From Tenacibaculum piscium (GTDB taxonomy: Bacteria > Bacteroidota > Bacteroidia > Flavobacteriales > Flavobacteriaceae), in the NCBI RefSeq assembly GCF_021390715.1, contig NZ_JAJGWT010000001.1, positions 191,839 to 255,838 of the forward strand: 64,000 nucleotides of DNA. The letters are read 5' to 3'. The notes beneath the pieces are model-generated. The model made no database searches, had not been told where the DNA came from, and saw only the letters and a list, made by a program, of their open reading frames with translations. This document shows, piece by piece, positions 1-7,810 of this stretch. Position numbers and translations under genes: made by a program. Each line of letters begins with the position of its first letter. Position 1 is the stretch's first letter.

Positions 1-799
1 ACAAAGGATCTGTTTGGCATCCTTTATTATACATTCTTGAAACGGCTCTTTTCAACCAAACTCCATCTGTTTTTTTATCTTCATAATCTCTGGTATAAAT
101 AGGGATTAATCGTTCACAAGTTGCAATTTTAGAAATCATGGCATCTAAACCACCTTCAACCATTCCTAAAGAAGTTGAGTTTGTTGTATATGCTTTTACA
201 TTTCTTTTTTCTGTAGCACTGATTGTTCCTAAAGAATCTTTTACTTGTAATTTTGCTAATTTTTTATTGTAATCTTCTAATTTTTCATTAACAGATTCCA
301 TTACATCATCATAGGTATCAAAAACTTTTTGCGGATTTGTATCTTTATTTTTTTCTGCAATAGTTTCAAAATATCTAAAGATATTCTTCACACCCATATC
401 TTTAGGAGAAACGTCGTATGCTCTTTTCAAATATACAAAAACCTCATCATCAGTCGCTAAATTATTTTTGATTAAATACGTAGCATAATCACTATGTGCT
501 TTCGCGGCACCTTTCACAGGAAAATTTATTAATCTAGCTTCATAAATTCTTTTAGCTAATACAGGATCTTTAGTTTTTTCAGCAATTTTAGCACCGTATT
601 TATAGATATTAACCGATAATTTAGGGCAATTTGTTAAAAGGTATTCTAGATTTGTTTTTGCAGCATCATATTTTGCTGTTTTTGTGTCTCCTTTAAAAAG
701 ATTGTATTTTATGTTACATTCTTGACTTGCTTGTGCCTTGACACCGCTTGTGGCTACAAACAAAAATAATCCTGTTAGTAAATACGTAATTTTTTTCAT
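1..799 (-). CDS. Secreted TPR-type repeat protein, C-terminal part beyond the window
   Basis: I read this gene directly from the minus strand: it starts with ATG at 799 and stays open to the window edge, so 266 codons are visible and the stop is missing. Residues 1-23 form a signal peptide (MKK, a hydrophobic stretch, then VKAQ). The mature part is helical and polar, with tyrosine/alanine-rich helix pairs such as KYDAAKTNLEYLL and LAKRIYEARLINFP that look like tetratricopeptide repeats; a cysteine sits in LTNCPK and others in ATCERL and KGCQT. Periplasmic or outer-membrane-attached TPR proteins of this kind are common in flavobacteria next to coaX. It lies 26 bases downstream of the outer-membrane protein gene on the same strand, so it probably belongs to the coaX transcript. 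The function is not known; the TPR call is by pattern only. Confidence 0.75.
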   Translation of the reverse strand, partial: MKKITYLLTGLFLFVATSGVKAQASQECNIKYNLFKGDTKTAKYDAAKTNLEYLLTNCPKLSVNIYKYGAKIAEKTKDPVLAKRIYEARLINFPVKGAAKAHSDYATYLIKNNLATDDEVFVYLKRAYDVSPKDMGVKNIFRYFETIAEKNKDTNPQKVFDTYDDVMESVNEKLEDYNKKLAKLQVKDSLGTISATEKRNVKAYTTNSTSLGMVEGGLDAMISKIATCERLIPIYTRDYEDKKTDGVWLKRAVSRMYNKGCQTDPL

Positions 800-825
800 C
801 TTAATTATTTTTGGTTTTTTTTATG

Positions 826-2094
826 TTAATCTATTTTTCTTTTATGAAACCACTTCGTACTATTCAAAGATAAGCTTAATCGAACGTTAAAATATTTTTC
901 TTTTATTAAGTTGTAGTTGGTTGTTCCTTTTTGCCCGTATTCAAATCCGATATTAATATTTGATAATTGTCTTGGCAATGGCAATCCTAGTCCAACATTT
1001 ATGCCAAAGTCTCTTATAGTTGTAAAATCAGTATTATTTTGTATTAAGAGTCCTGTATCTTCGAAACGCAGTCCGGCTCTATAGGTAACTCTATCCCAGT
1101 AGCTTGACAGCGAATTTATTTTAGGGATATAATATCCTCCTATTGAGAATTTACTTGCATCATCATATTTGTAATCATTTCCGTTTGCGATTGCTGAATT
1201 ATGTGTACTTAATGCGCTTTTAAATTCTTGATTAATTCCTATATACCATTTATTGATAGCTCCTAATCCGATCCCGAAAACAGTTTTTAACGGCGTTGTT
1301 ATTTCTCCATCGATGGCTTTATCGAAGTGTATTTGTCGTTCTATTTCTTGTCCTGATGTGGTTACATTTAAAGCATACATTTTTTTATTTCCTTTTACTG
1401 ATAGCCCATTTTTCAAGGTAATTGCGGCTCCAGTGTATAGGTTTATTTTATTTCTTAATACGGTTTGATATTGTGCACCAAATTTAAATTCTTCTCCTCT
1501 TATGCTTACTTTTTCTTGATATTTTGTAGCAGAAGTGATGTTTGCTTGTTGGTTTAAAATATTATTTTCTAGATTTCCAAAAACATATCCTGCTTGTATT
1601 CCTACAGAAAGTCCTTTAACGACATCAATTCCAAAACTAGCGTATATTTTATTAGTTCCTCCTTCGCCTTTAAATGAGGTGATATTATTTTCATTTTGAG
1701 TATCCAATAATGAATATCCTACGGATGAGAATGGTTGTAATCCTACGGAAAGTCCTGCTTTTTTGCCTAGGGGAAATCCTAGAGCGACATATCGTAGACT
1801 TGTTGAGCTTCCTGTTTGCGAGGTATTTTCTTTTTCAAGTGTTAAAAAATTTGAATTTGTACCAATTCCATAAGTAGCGACTTTTAAGGAAGCGTTGGCT
1901 GCTGGATTGATAAAATTTAAATGATGCGTATCTTTTAAAGCGACTCCAATTCCTCCCATAGTTGCTTGTTCTACGGTTACTTCTTCAAAATTTTCACCGA
2001 TTCCAAAGTAAGAATAGGGCGATGCGCTGTTTGTTTGTGCGGTAATTGAAATTGCACTAAATACGAGTACTACTATTATAAATTTCTTAATCAT
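826..2094 (-). CDS. Outer-membrane beta-barrel protein, FadL-like
   Basis: A 422-residue protein with a signal peptide (MIKKFIIVVLVFSAISITAQ, about 19 residues) followed by an ASPYSYFGIGE start that is typical of Bacteroidota outer-membrane proteins sharing the FadL/PorV-like fold. The rest shows many short alternating hydrophobic strands (for example GLSVGIQAGYVFG, YRAGLRFED) separated by polar loops, as expected for a 14-stranded barrel. The start codon overlaps the end of coaX by eight bases, so the two genes are translationally linked. The cargo is unknown: FadL-like barrels carry hydrophobic compounds, while PorV-type relatives act in type IX secretion. Nothing in the sequence decides between these. 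The assignment to the outer membrane is firm, the transport role an inference. Confidence 0.8.
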   Translation of the reverse strand: MIKKFIIVVLVFSAISITAQTNSASPYSYFGIGENFEEVTVEQATMGGIGVALKDTHHLNFINPAANASLKVATYGIGTNSNFLTLEKENTSQTGSSTSLRYVALGFPLGKKAGLSVGLQPFSSVGYSLLDTQNENNITSFKGEGGTNKIYASFGIDVVKGLSVGIQAGYVFGNLENNILNQQANITSATKYQEKVSIRGEEFKFGAQYQTVLRNKINLYTGAAITLKNGLSVKGNKKMYALNVTTSGQEIERQIHFDKAIDGEITTPLKTVFGIGLGAINKWYIGINQEFKSALSTHNSAIANGNDYKYDDASKFSIGGYYIPKINSLSSYWDRVTYRAGLRFEDTGLLIQNNTDFTTIRDFGINVGLGLPLPRQLSNINIGFEYGQKGTTNYNLIKEKYFNVRLSLSLNSTKWFHKRKID

Positions 2095-2818
2095 TCGTTA
2101 AATTATGTGTCAAAACAGTATGTAATCCTTCCAAAACAAAATTTGGATTGGCAAATATGCCACTTTTTAATTGTTTAGCCAAGAAAAAGGTGTTTCCTCC
2201 TGTTAAAACAACTGTTAAATCTGGATACTTTTTTTTATATTGATTGATAACGCCATTTATTTCTTGGCATACGCCATTAACAACGCCCGAATGTATGGAA
2301 GTATTTGTATTAAATCCAATAAAATCGTCAACTTCTTTTGGTTCTAACAATGGTAATTTGGCGGTAAAAGTATGTAAAGCCTTGTATCTCATTTCGATTC
2401 CTAAAGAAATTGCGCCTCCTAAATATTCTTTTTTATGATTGATAAAATCAAAAGTAATGCAGGTTCCCGCATCAATAACGAGTACATTTTTCTTCGGATA
2501 ATTTTTCACGGCGGCAGCTGCGAGCGCGATTCTATCAACGCCTAAAGTTTTTGGTGTTCCGTAACGATTTATAAACGGTACTTTTGTTTGATTCGTTACA
2601 TAAATAGGATTTAACAACTTTTTTAGTTCTTCGGATATTTTTTCTGAAATCGTAGCTACTGACGCTATAATACTTGCTGAAATTGTATATTTTGAAATTA
2701 TTTTTTTGATAATTTTTATAAGTTCAGAAGTATCAAAAGCAATAAAATCGATAATGTTATCATCTTGAAAAACAGCTAATTTAGCTCTTGTATTTCCGAT
2801 ATCGATACTTAAATTCAT
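2087..2818 (-). CDS. coaX: Type III pantothenate kinase
   Basis: CoaX phosphorylates pantothenate to 4'-phosphopantothenate, the first committed step of coenzyme A synthesis, in the cytoplasm. The 243 residues match the usual length (about 240-260). The ASKHA-fold phosphate-binding motif DIGNTRAK is at residues 6-13, GVDR, the pantothenate-binding signature, at 93-96, and DAGTCITFD, the second phosphate motif, at 116-124. A near-consensus -7 element (TATTTTTG-like; on the plus strand CAAAGTTA, 2839-2846) lies 21 bases upstream of the start. The gene leads a minus-strand group with the barrel protein and the TPR protein. Type III kinases do not respond to CoA feedback, unlike type I; this is family knowledge. 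Confidence 0.95.
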   Translation of the reverse strand: MNLSIDIGNTRAKLAVFQDDNIIDFIAFDTSELIKIIKKIISKYTISASIIASVATISEKISEELKKLLNPIYVTNQTKVPFINRYGTPKTLGVDRIALAAAAVKNYPKKNVLVIDAGTCITFDFINHKKEYLGGAISLGIEMRYKALHTFTAKLPLLEPKEVDDFIGFNTNTSIHSGVVNGVCQEINGVINQYKKKYPDLTVVLTGGNTFFLAKQLKSGIFANPNFVLEGLHTVLTHNLTND

Positions 2819-2880
2819 GGTCGTATTTTTTTAGATTTCAAAGTTACTTAGATTTTTTTAATAAAAACATCTTCAAAAAA

Positions 2881-2911
2881 TTTGGATAAGTGAAAAAGTG
2901 TTGTATATTTG
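2881..2911 (+). promoter_or_regulatory. Bacteroidota-type promoter of the tRNA-Phe pair
   Basis: TTTG at 2881-2884 and TATATTTG at 2904-2911 match the Bacteroidota -33 (TTG) and -7 (TAnnTTTG) elements with a 19-base gap, close to the best-known spacing. Transcription should begin near 2918, twenty bases before the first tRNA gene. It is the cleanest promoter in the window. Confidence 0.8.
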
Positions 2912-2937
2912 CACCCGCTAAACGAAAGTAGCAAACT

Positions 2938-3010
2938 GGTGCCTTAGCTCAGTTGGTAGAGCAAAGGACTGAAAATCCTTGTGTCCCTGGTTCGATTCCT
3001 GGAGGCACCA
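2938..3010 (+). tRNA. tRNA-Phe (anticodon GAA), copy 1
   Basis: The 73 bases fold as a cloverleaf: acceptor GGTGCCT (2938-2944) with AGGCACC (3003-3009), D stem GCTC/GAGC, anticodon stem AAGGA/TCCTT around the loop CTGAAAA with anticodon GAA, then variable loop GTGTC and the TTCGATT loop. The discriminator is A3010 and CCA is not encoded. The T stem reads CCTGG on both sides, which leaves a T-T (U-U) mismatch at positions 51-63 of the tRNA. Copy 2 shows the same mismatch, so it is not a reading error. Confidence 0.97.
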
Positions 3011-3070
3011 CAATAATTTTTTCAATTGCAAAATTGCTAACTTTATTTGTTACTTTTATATAAGCACAAC

Positions 3071-3143
3071 GGTGCCTTAGCTCAGTTGGTAGAGCAAAGG
3101 ACTGAAAATCCTTGTGTCCCTGGTTCGATTCCTGGAGGCACCA
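3071..3143 (+). tRNA. tRNA-Phe (anticodon GAA), copy 2
   Basis: This is identical base for base to the copy at 2938-3010, with a 60-base spacer between them. It has the same GAA anticodon and the same T-stem mismatch, and CCA is not encoded. It is probably cotranscribed from the promoter at 2881-2911 and ends at the terminator directly downstream. The exact identity of the copies suggests recent tandem duplication or gene conversion. Confidence 0.97.
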
Positions 3144-3149
3144 CCGCAA

Positions 3150-3182
3150 AAACCTGAACATTTAGTTGTTCAGGTTTTTTTG
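3150..3182 (+). terminator. Terminator of the tRNA-Phe operon
   Basis: An 11-bp perfect stem, AAACCTGAACA (3150-3160) and TGTTCAGGTTT (3167-3177), closes a six-base loop and runs into a T tract. It lies seven bases after the second tRNA gene. Confidence 0.9.
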
Positions 3183-3309
3183 TTTTAAATTAAAAAATAC
3201 CGAAATAATTATTTTTTTGATAATTCTAGTGATTTTAATTATTTTAATGACGAAAATAAATTAAAATTAAAAAAATATGGTGTTATTAATAAAACTTCAT
3301 AAATAGGCT

Positions 3310-3398
3310 TAGCCCCGATTGAAGCAATTGTTTGAGCTCCTTTTTTTGATTTTTCTTCAAAAAAAGAGCGAGTGCGGAAAGCGGGAAATAGCTTCAAA
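3310..3398 (+). repeat. 89-bp dispersed repeat, copy 1
   Basis: Starting with TAGCCCCGATTGAAGC and ending with GGGAAATAGCTTCAAA, this 89-bp stretch recurs at 63587-63675 in the same orientation with no difference that I can find. It has a nested hairpin: GCTC plus CTTTTTTTGA pairs with TTCAAAAAAAG plus AGC, and CCCG near the left end can pair with CGGG near the right end. It sits in the 275-base gap between the tRNA terminator and the CHAP gene, where I see no gene. Related hairpins are scattered through flavobacterial genomes, as far as I recall; their function is not known. Confidence 0.85.
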
Positions 3399-3418
3399 AA
3401 AGATGTATCTAAAAAGAA

Positions 3419-4015
3419 CTACCGCATCCTCAACCAACCTAAAATTTGATTATTTTTAATTTTCCACCTATTATTTTCTTTTTTTAAACCAAATGCTACT
3501 CTCGATTTGCCTAAAACACCTGGGTTTTGCTGTATAATTTCAATTTTACCATCATTTACTTTTGATACAATTGAAACATGACCATACTTATTATAAATAG
3601 TTCCTCCATAAACCAACAAATCATTTACTTTAGGTTTCGACCTACTCGCATTGGTAAATTGTATTAAATTTCGAGCCTTATTTAAGTTTCCATCTTTTAT
3701 TTTTTTGTTGAAAAAATCTTTTGCATGTCCGTAACTATTAGGCATTTTATGATGCAAATATTCATAATAATAGCGTTTTACAAATTCTACACATTGATAT
3801 TTTAACCCAATATTATATCCATCTTTAGCACGATTTCGCCCTTTTACAGTTCCTACTTGCCCGTTATAATACACCACAACGCCATGTAAACTATCTATTT
3901 TATCACCAAATACATAATCTAATTTCAAAGAAGTGGTTTTCATCATATAAAAACCGCCAATAAACAGCCCTAAAACAATAATAATCAAGAGGTTAATTTT
4001 ATTGTTTTTTGTCAT
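3419..4015 (-). CDS. Membrane-anchored CHAP-domain amidase/peptidase
   Basis: A 198-residue protein with one N-terminal membrane helix (about residues 7-25) and an outward-facing CHAP domain (cysteine, histidine-dependent amidohydrolase/peptidase). The nucleophile is Cys75 in YQCVEFVKRYY and the base His146 in YNKYGHVSIV; the line KVNDLLVYGG before the histidine is also typical. CHAP enzymes cleave peptidoglycan cross-links or amide bonds such as glutathionylspermidine. The short size and single anchor suggest a wall-trimming enzyme of the periplasm. It stands alone and is divergent from the DoxX gene. The fold and catalytic pair are clear; the substrate is not. Confidence 0.8.
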   Translation of the reverse strand: MTKNNKINLLIIIVLGLFIGGFYMMKTTSLKLDYVFGDKIDSLHGVVVYYNGQVGTVKGRNRAKDGYNIGLKYQCVEFVKRYYYEYLHHKMPNSYGHAKDFFNKKIKDGNLNKARNLIQFTNASRSKPKVNDLLVYGGTIYNKYGHVSIVSKVNDGKIEIIQQNPGVLGKSRVAFGLKKENNRWKIKNNQILGWLRMR

Positions 4016-4224
4016 TTTATTAGAAATTTGAATTATATTTATTTACAATAAATCTATTTAGAAAAGATAAAAAAGACTAAAAATAAGCCAATAAAAAGAA
4101 TTAATCTAATATAAATAGTACATTTACATCGTAAACGATTTAATTTTGCGAGATTTAAATTATTTTTCACATCAATTTTCAAAAAATTAATTAATATTTT
4201 TAAAATAAAAAACAATAAAAAAAA

Positions 4225-4647
4225 ATGGAAAAATCAATTACAACAAATAAAACTCAAGATGTTTTTAGAATTATTATAGGAGTTTTTATGATACTCGCTT
4301 CCATAGGTCATTTAACTTTTTTACGAGTAGAATGGCAAGCTCAAGTGCCTAACTGGGTTCCTTTGGATAAAAATTTAGTCGTAATTTTATCGGGTATTGT
4401 CGAATTAATTTTAGGACTTTCCATGGCGTTTTTAACAAAATATAAATCGTATGTTGGTTGGGCACTTGCTATCTTTTTTGTACTGATATTCCCTGGAAAT
4501 ATTGCACAATATATTAATAAAGTCGATTTTCGAAGCTTAGATTCTGATAAAGCACGTTTTATTCGTCTTTTATTTCAACCAATTTTAGTGATTTGGGCAT
4601 TGTGGAGCACAGGAGCTTGGAAAGCGTGGCGAAACAGGAAACAATAA
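4225..4647 (+). CDS. DoxX-like four-helix membrane protein
   Basis: A 140-residue inner-membrane protein with four predicted helices (about 13-31, 46-66, 75-95 and 108-127). The pattern, with VPNWVP in the first loop and FPGNIAQYINK after the third helix, fits the DoxX/DoxX-like group. Some DoxX proteins couple oxidative or thiol stress to electron transfer; others have no known job. It is 26 bases upstream of a MarR-type regulator of the OhrR class on the same strand, so the two are likely an operon, and this gene may be the regulator's target. A weak -7-like element (TACATTTA, near 4117) is upstream. Confidence 0.75.
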   Translation: MEKSITTNKTQDVFRIIIGVFMILASIGHLTFLRVEWQAQVPNWVPLDKNLVVILSGIVELILGLSMAFLTKYKSYVGWALAIFFVLIFPGNIAQYINKVDFRSLDSDKARFIRLLFQPILVIWALWSTGAWKAWRNRKQ

Positions 4648-4673
4648 AAAAATAGCTTAAAAAATCAATATTA

Positions 4674-5102
4674 ATGATCGCCGAACAATTAAAATTATCA
4701 AATCAATTTTGCTTTCCTATTTATGCAACTTCTCGATTAATTATCAAATTATACAAACCTTATTTAGATGATTTAAAACTAACATATACCCAATATTTAG
4801 TGATGCTAGTTTTATGGGAAAAAGATACTGTTTCAGTAAATACTATTTCTCAAAAATTATTTTTAGAATCGAATACTTTAACGCCCTTGCTCAAAAGAAT
4901 GGAAGCAAATGGACTTTTAAAAAGAAACCGTTCTAAAAAAGATGAACGAATTGTACTTGTGCAACTAACCAAAAAAGGACATGAATTAATGATTCCCGCA
5001 AGTAGTATTCCTAAAAAAATTATGGAACATCTTGAAAATGAAAACATCAGCAAAGAAACACTTTTAAATGTAAAAAAAATACTCTGTAAATGGCTTGATT
5101 AA
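4674..5102 (+). CDS. MarR-family organic peroxide sensor, OhrR type
   Basis: A 142-residue winged-helix regulator that matches OhrR along its whole length. Cys13 in NQFCFPIYATSR sits where the peroxide-sensing cysteine of OhrR (Cys15 in Bacillus subtilis) is, and Tyr27 and Tyr38 fall at the same distances (14 and 25 residues) as the two tyrosines that bind that thiolate. No second redox cysteine is present in the C-terminal region apart from Cys138, so it is probably a one-cysteine type. The recognition helix is in SQKLFLESNTLTPLLKRM and the wing follows with RSKKDERIV. OhrR normally represses ohr; no ohr gene is in this window and the neighbour is a DoxX-like gene. The family call is strong; the target is an inference. 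Confidence 0.85.
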   Translation: MIAEQLKLSNQFCFPIYATSRLIIKLYKPYLDDLKLTYTQYLVMLVLWEKDTVSVNTISQKLFLESNTLTPLLKRMEANGLLKRNRSKKDERIVLVQLTKKGHELMIPASSIPKKIMEHLENENISKETLLNVKKILCKWLD

Positions 5103-5223
5103 AAAATCAGGATTGAAAAAAATTGTAAATTAATGTTAAATTAAGAGCATCAGATTAAACTTTTTATAAAAAATAACGTCATAGATAACGTAAACAATTA
5201 CTTAAAAACTTAAATTTTATAAA

Positions 5224-5682
5224 ATGAAAAAAATAATAACAGTACTCGTATTTGCTATCGGATTTACATTAACAACACAGGCTCAACATGGAAAAAGAAA
5301 TCATGGAAATAAAGAAAATGAAAAATTAACAGTAGCTCAAAAAACAACGTTAGCCGTTAAAAAAATGGCGCTAAAGCTAGATTTAACAGCATCTCAACAA
5401 CGTGAAATAACACCTTTATTAGCCGAAAAAATTGCTAAACGAAAGGAAAATCATCAAAAAAGAAAAGCGATTAAAAAAAGTGGTGAAAAAAGAAATGAAT
5501 TATCTGCTAATGAAATTTTCGATAAAAAAAATGACCATCTAAATACACAGATTGCTTTTAAAGCAAAGATGAAACGTATTTTAAATAAAGAACAATACGA
5601 ACGATTTGAGAAAATGAATCATCGAAAAAAACATAACGGAAGAAAGAATAAAAAACATTTAAATCAGCAAAAAAAAGGATAA
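5224..5682 (+). CDS. Spy/CpxP-like periplasmic LTxxQ protein
   Basis: A 152-residue secreted protein: signal peptide MKKIITVLVFAIGFTLTTQAQ (about 20 residues), then a very basic helical body. LDLTASQQREITPLL (about residues 58-72) is the LTxxQ motif of the Spy/CpxP group, and a second helical hairpin ends in ILNKEQYERFEKM. Spy and CpxP are periplasmic chaperones or stress sensors; the Bacteroidota versions are mostly uncharacterised. The last 30 residues are almost only K, N, H, Q and R. It is 121 bases after the OhrR-type gene and ends at a strong hairpin, so it is likely a separate unit. Confidence 0.75.
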   Translation: MKKIITVLVFAIGFTLTTQAQHGKRNHGNKENEKLTVAQKTTLAVKKMALKLDLTASQQREITPLLAEKIAKRKENHQKRKAIKKSGEKRNELSANEIFDKKNDHLNTQIAFKAKMKRILNKEQYERFEKMNHRKKHNGRKNKKHLNQQKKG

Positions 5683-5703
5683 AAATCACGAATACTTAGT
5701 TTC

Positions 5704-5740
5704 AAAAAGCCCTAATTTATTTCTAAAATAGGGCTTTTTA
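5704..5740. terminator. Bidirectional terminator between convergent genes
   Basis: AAAAAGCCCTA (5704-5714) and TAGGGCTTTTT (5729-5739) form an 11-bp stem with a 14-base loop and A/T tracts on both sides. It serves the Spy-like gene and probably also the convergent gene ending at 5761. Confidence 0.85.
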
Positions 5741-5760
5741 TTTTTATTTAAATTATTTTA

Positions 5761-6288
5761 CTATTCCTCTATTTCCTCTTTGAACCAACTTGAATATTCT
5801 ACATAATTATTGGCAATTCTATCAATTTCTCCTGAAATTAATTCTTTTGAAATATCTTTCACTTTTTTCGCTGGAACACCTGCATAAATACTACCACTTT
5901 CAACACGTGTATTCTTAGTAACCACAGCGCCTGCCGCAATAATAGAATTTGATTCTACGACACAATCATCCATAATAATACTTCCCATTCCTATTAAAAC
6001 ATTGTCGTGAATCGTGCAACCATGTACAATCGCATTATGCCCAACCGACACATTATTTCCAATAGTTGTTGGCGATTTTTTGTAGGTTGCATGCACTATT
6101 GCACCATCTTGAATATTCACTTTATCGCCCATTTTTATATAATGTACGTCGCCTCTAATTACGGCATTAAACCAGACACTGCATTGTTTTCCCATTTGCA
6201 CATCGCCTACAATTGTTGCATTTTCAGCAATATAGCAATCTGATGGGATTTGAGGTTCTTTTCCGTTTATCGTTTTTATAATTTTCAT
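5761..6288 (-). CDS. Gamma-carbonic-anhydrase-like hexapeptide protein (YrdA/PaaY type)
   Basis: A 175-residue left-handed beta-helix protein made of hexapeptide turns (ATIVGDV, GDKVNIQ, NNVSVG, DNVLIG, SNSIIAAGAVV). His66 (DGAIVHATYK), His84 and His89 (SVGHNAIVHG) are the three zinc ligands of the gamma-carbonic-anhydrase family and are all kept; the trimer also needs RGD at 45-47, which is present. Members hydrate CO2 or act as acyl-CoA thioesterases (PaaY); many YrdA-like ones have no proven activity. It is the last gene of a four-gene minus operon, 13 bases after the WG protein gene. The fold is certain, the reaction open. Confidence 0.88.
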   Translation of the reverse strand: MKIIKTINGKEPQIPSDCYIAENATIVGDVQMGKQCSVWFNAVIRGDVHYIKMGDKVNIQDGAIVHATYKKSPTTIGNNVSVGHNAIVHGCTIHDNVLIGMGSIIMDDCVVESNSIIAAGAVVTKNTRVESGSIYAGVPAKKVKDISKELISGEIDRIANNYVEYSSWFKEEIEE

Positions 6289-6301
6289 TATTTTGGATTT
6301 C

Positions 6302-7009
6302 TTAAATTTTAAAGTCTTTTTCTAGTTTTTCAAGACCACTGTGATGCGTCCATTTATAATGATTCCCGTCAAAATCCGTAGCAAATATTTCGTCATTAAT
6401 TAATGCCGATACTCTATCCTGATTATTCTCAAAATAAGAAAATTTAGAATTAATTTCTATTGTTTTATAAATTGGTTCTAAAGCAAGTAATCCTGTAAAA
6501 GTAAAAAGACCAACATTAAACGTACTATCTTCTCTATCTATACGAACTTTTTCATAAATAGAGCTATCGTTAATCCATTCATAATCCCAAGCTCTCCAAT
6601 CAAAAATAAAATCAATTATTTGCTTTCCAGATTTGTCAATAAAACCCCATTTTTTATTTTTTTCTACAGCTATAAAACGATCATCAACCCAACCTTCATC
6701 AATACCATCAAAAAATTCTGTAATAATATTTCCTTGAAAATCCATTAGCGCATATTTTTTATCATCGTGCTCTTTTGTAGAATCATTTACAACAAAAGTT
6801 ACTCCATTATCGAAAGGTTCATTCGTTAAAATGCAACAATTATATATCGTATATTTATATTCTTTAATCAATTTACCTTTACAATCAAATAAATAATTAT
6901 CGATATAGACAAATTCGTGTTCGTCAATAAAAGATATTTCTTGAATAGGATAGCCTAATTTTTCAATATCAGATTCGTAATACCTATTATTTATATCATA
7001 TGCACACAT
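6302..7009 (-). CDS. WG-repeat protein, cytoplasmic
   Basis: A 235-residue protein without signal peptide or membrane helix. It carries a clear WG repeat (KKWGFIDKSGKQIIDFIFD, around residues 117-135) and weaker copies before and after (YALMDFQGNIITEFFDGID, VGLFTFTGLLALEPIYKTI). WG repeats build beta-propeller-like or solenoid structures of unknown function; they are frequent in Bacteroidota. It is acidic, unlike the secreted WG protein at 47016-47645. It is spaced nine bases from the glucosaminidase gene upstream and 13 from the hexapeptide gene downstream, so it is part of an operon. No function can be given. Confidence 0.7.
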   Translation of the reverse strand: MCAYDINNRYYESDIEKLGYPIQEISFIDEHEFVYIDNYLFDCKGKLIKEYKYTIYNCCILTNEPFDNGVTFVVNDSTKEHDDKKYALMDFQGNIITEFFDGIDEGWVDDRFIAVEKNKKWGFIDKSGKQIIDFIFDWRAWDYEWINDSSIYEKVRIDREDSTFNVGLFTFTGLLALEPIYKTIEINSKFSYFENNQDRVSALINDEIFATDFDGNHYKWTHHSGLEKLEKDFKI

Positions 7010-7018
7010 AAAAAAAAT

Positions 7019-7810
7019 TTAGTTAAGTTCTAGTTTTTCACCAATACTGATACTATTATTTTTAAGTTTATTCATTTTTTTCAATTGACTCACCGATATT
7101 TGATATTTTCTAGCAATTGAATATAAGGTATCTCCTTTTTGAACACTATGATACGCAACTTTTGAGCTTATATTTTTAGTTTCTTGTGCAGGATTTTTAA
7201 TTTTATCATATTTTGATAAATTATATTTCTTAATAATTCCTATTAATTTCTGCGGATAGCGTTTATCGGTGGCATATCCAGCCTTTCTTAATCCGTATGC
7301 CCAGCCTTTATAATTGGTATGTCCTAAGTTAAATAAGCTTGCATAACGGCTTCTAGAAATTAAAAACTGCGAATGATCTTCGTAGGAAGTTTGTGGATAT
7401 TTATATTTTCGAAAACACTCTCCAATTTCGTCATCATCATGCGTTACACTTTTTCCTTGCCAACCTCTATGGCATTTAATTCCAAAGTGATTATTCGAGC
7501 GAATTGCCAACGCACTTCTTCCACTTCCCGACTCTAAAACACCTTGTGCCAAGGTAATACTGGCAGGAATTTTGTGTTCGTGCATTTTTTTAACAGCGAT
7601 TGGTGCAAATTTTTGAATATATGCTTCTGTATGATTTACCGTTGTTTTCAGTGGTTTTTTGACTTGTTCTAACTGATAAATTTCGGGTGTTATTTCTTTT
7701 TGTTGTAGTACTACTTTTTTTCTTTTTTTAGAAACTACATTTTTATTTGAGCCACAACTTACTAAAAAAGTGGTTGCTATTGCGATGTAAAAAATTGATT
7801 TTAGAGTCAT
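7019..7810 (-). CDS. Glucosaminidase-LysM lipoprotein (FlgJ/LytG-like peptidoglycan hydrolase)
   Basis: A 263-residue lipoprotein: lipobox FLVSC with Cys19, then a basic linker, a glucosaminidase domain (about residues 62-200) with the catalytic glutamate Glu93 in LAQGVLESGSGRS, and a C-terminal LysM module (220-263, VQKGDTLYSIARKY). It should cleave the N-acetylglucosamine-beta-1,4 bond of peptidoglycan while bound to it by LysM. Its start overlaps the stop of the PLP-enzyme gene by one base (TAATG), so the two are translated in a coupled way. Flavobacterial proteins of this type are usually called mannosyl-glycoprotein endo-beta-N-acetylglucosaminidase; the older name is misleading. Confidence 0.9.
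   Translation of the reverse strand: MTLKSIFYIAIATTFLVSCGSNKNVVSKKRKKVVLQQKEITPEIYQLEQVKKPLKTTVNHTEAYIQKFAPIAVKKMHEHKIPASITLAQGVLESGSGRSALAIRSNNHFGIKCHRGWQGKSVTHDDDEIGECFRKYKYPQTSYEDHSQFLISRSRYASLFNLGHTNYKGWAYGLRKAGYATDKRYPQKLIGIIKKYNLSKYDKIKNPAQETKNISSKVAYHSVQKGDTLYSIARKYQISVSQLKKMNKLKNNSISIGEKLELN

Noticed and set aside
1..2818. A missing lptC gene between the barrel and TPR genes
   Set aside because: Some relatives may have lptC near here, but I cannot verify that order and the gap of 26 bases shows no sign of a deletion.
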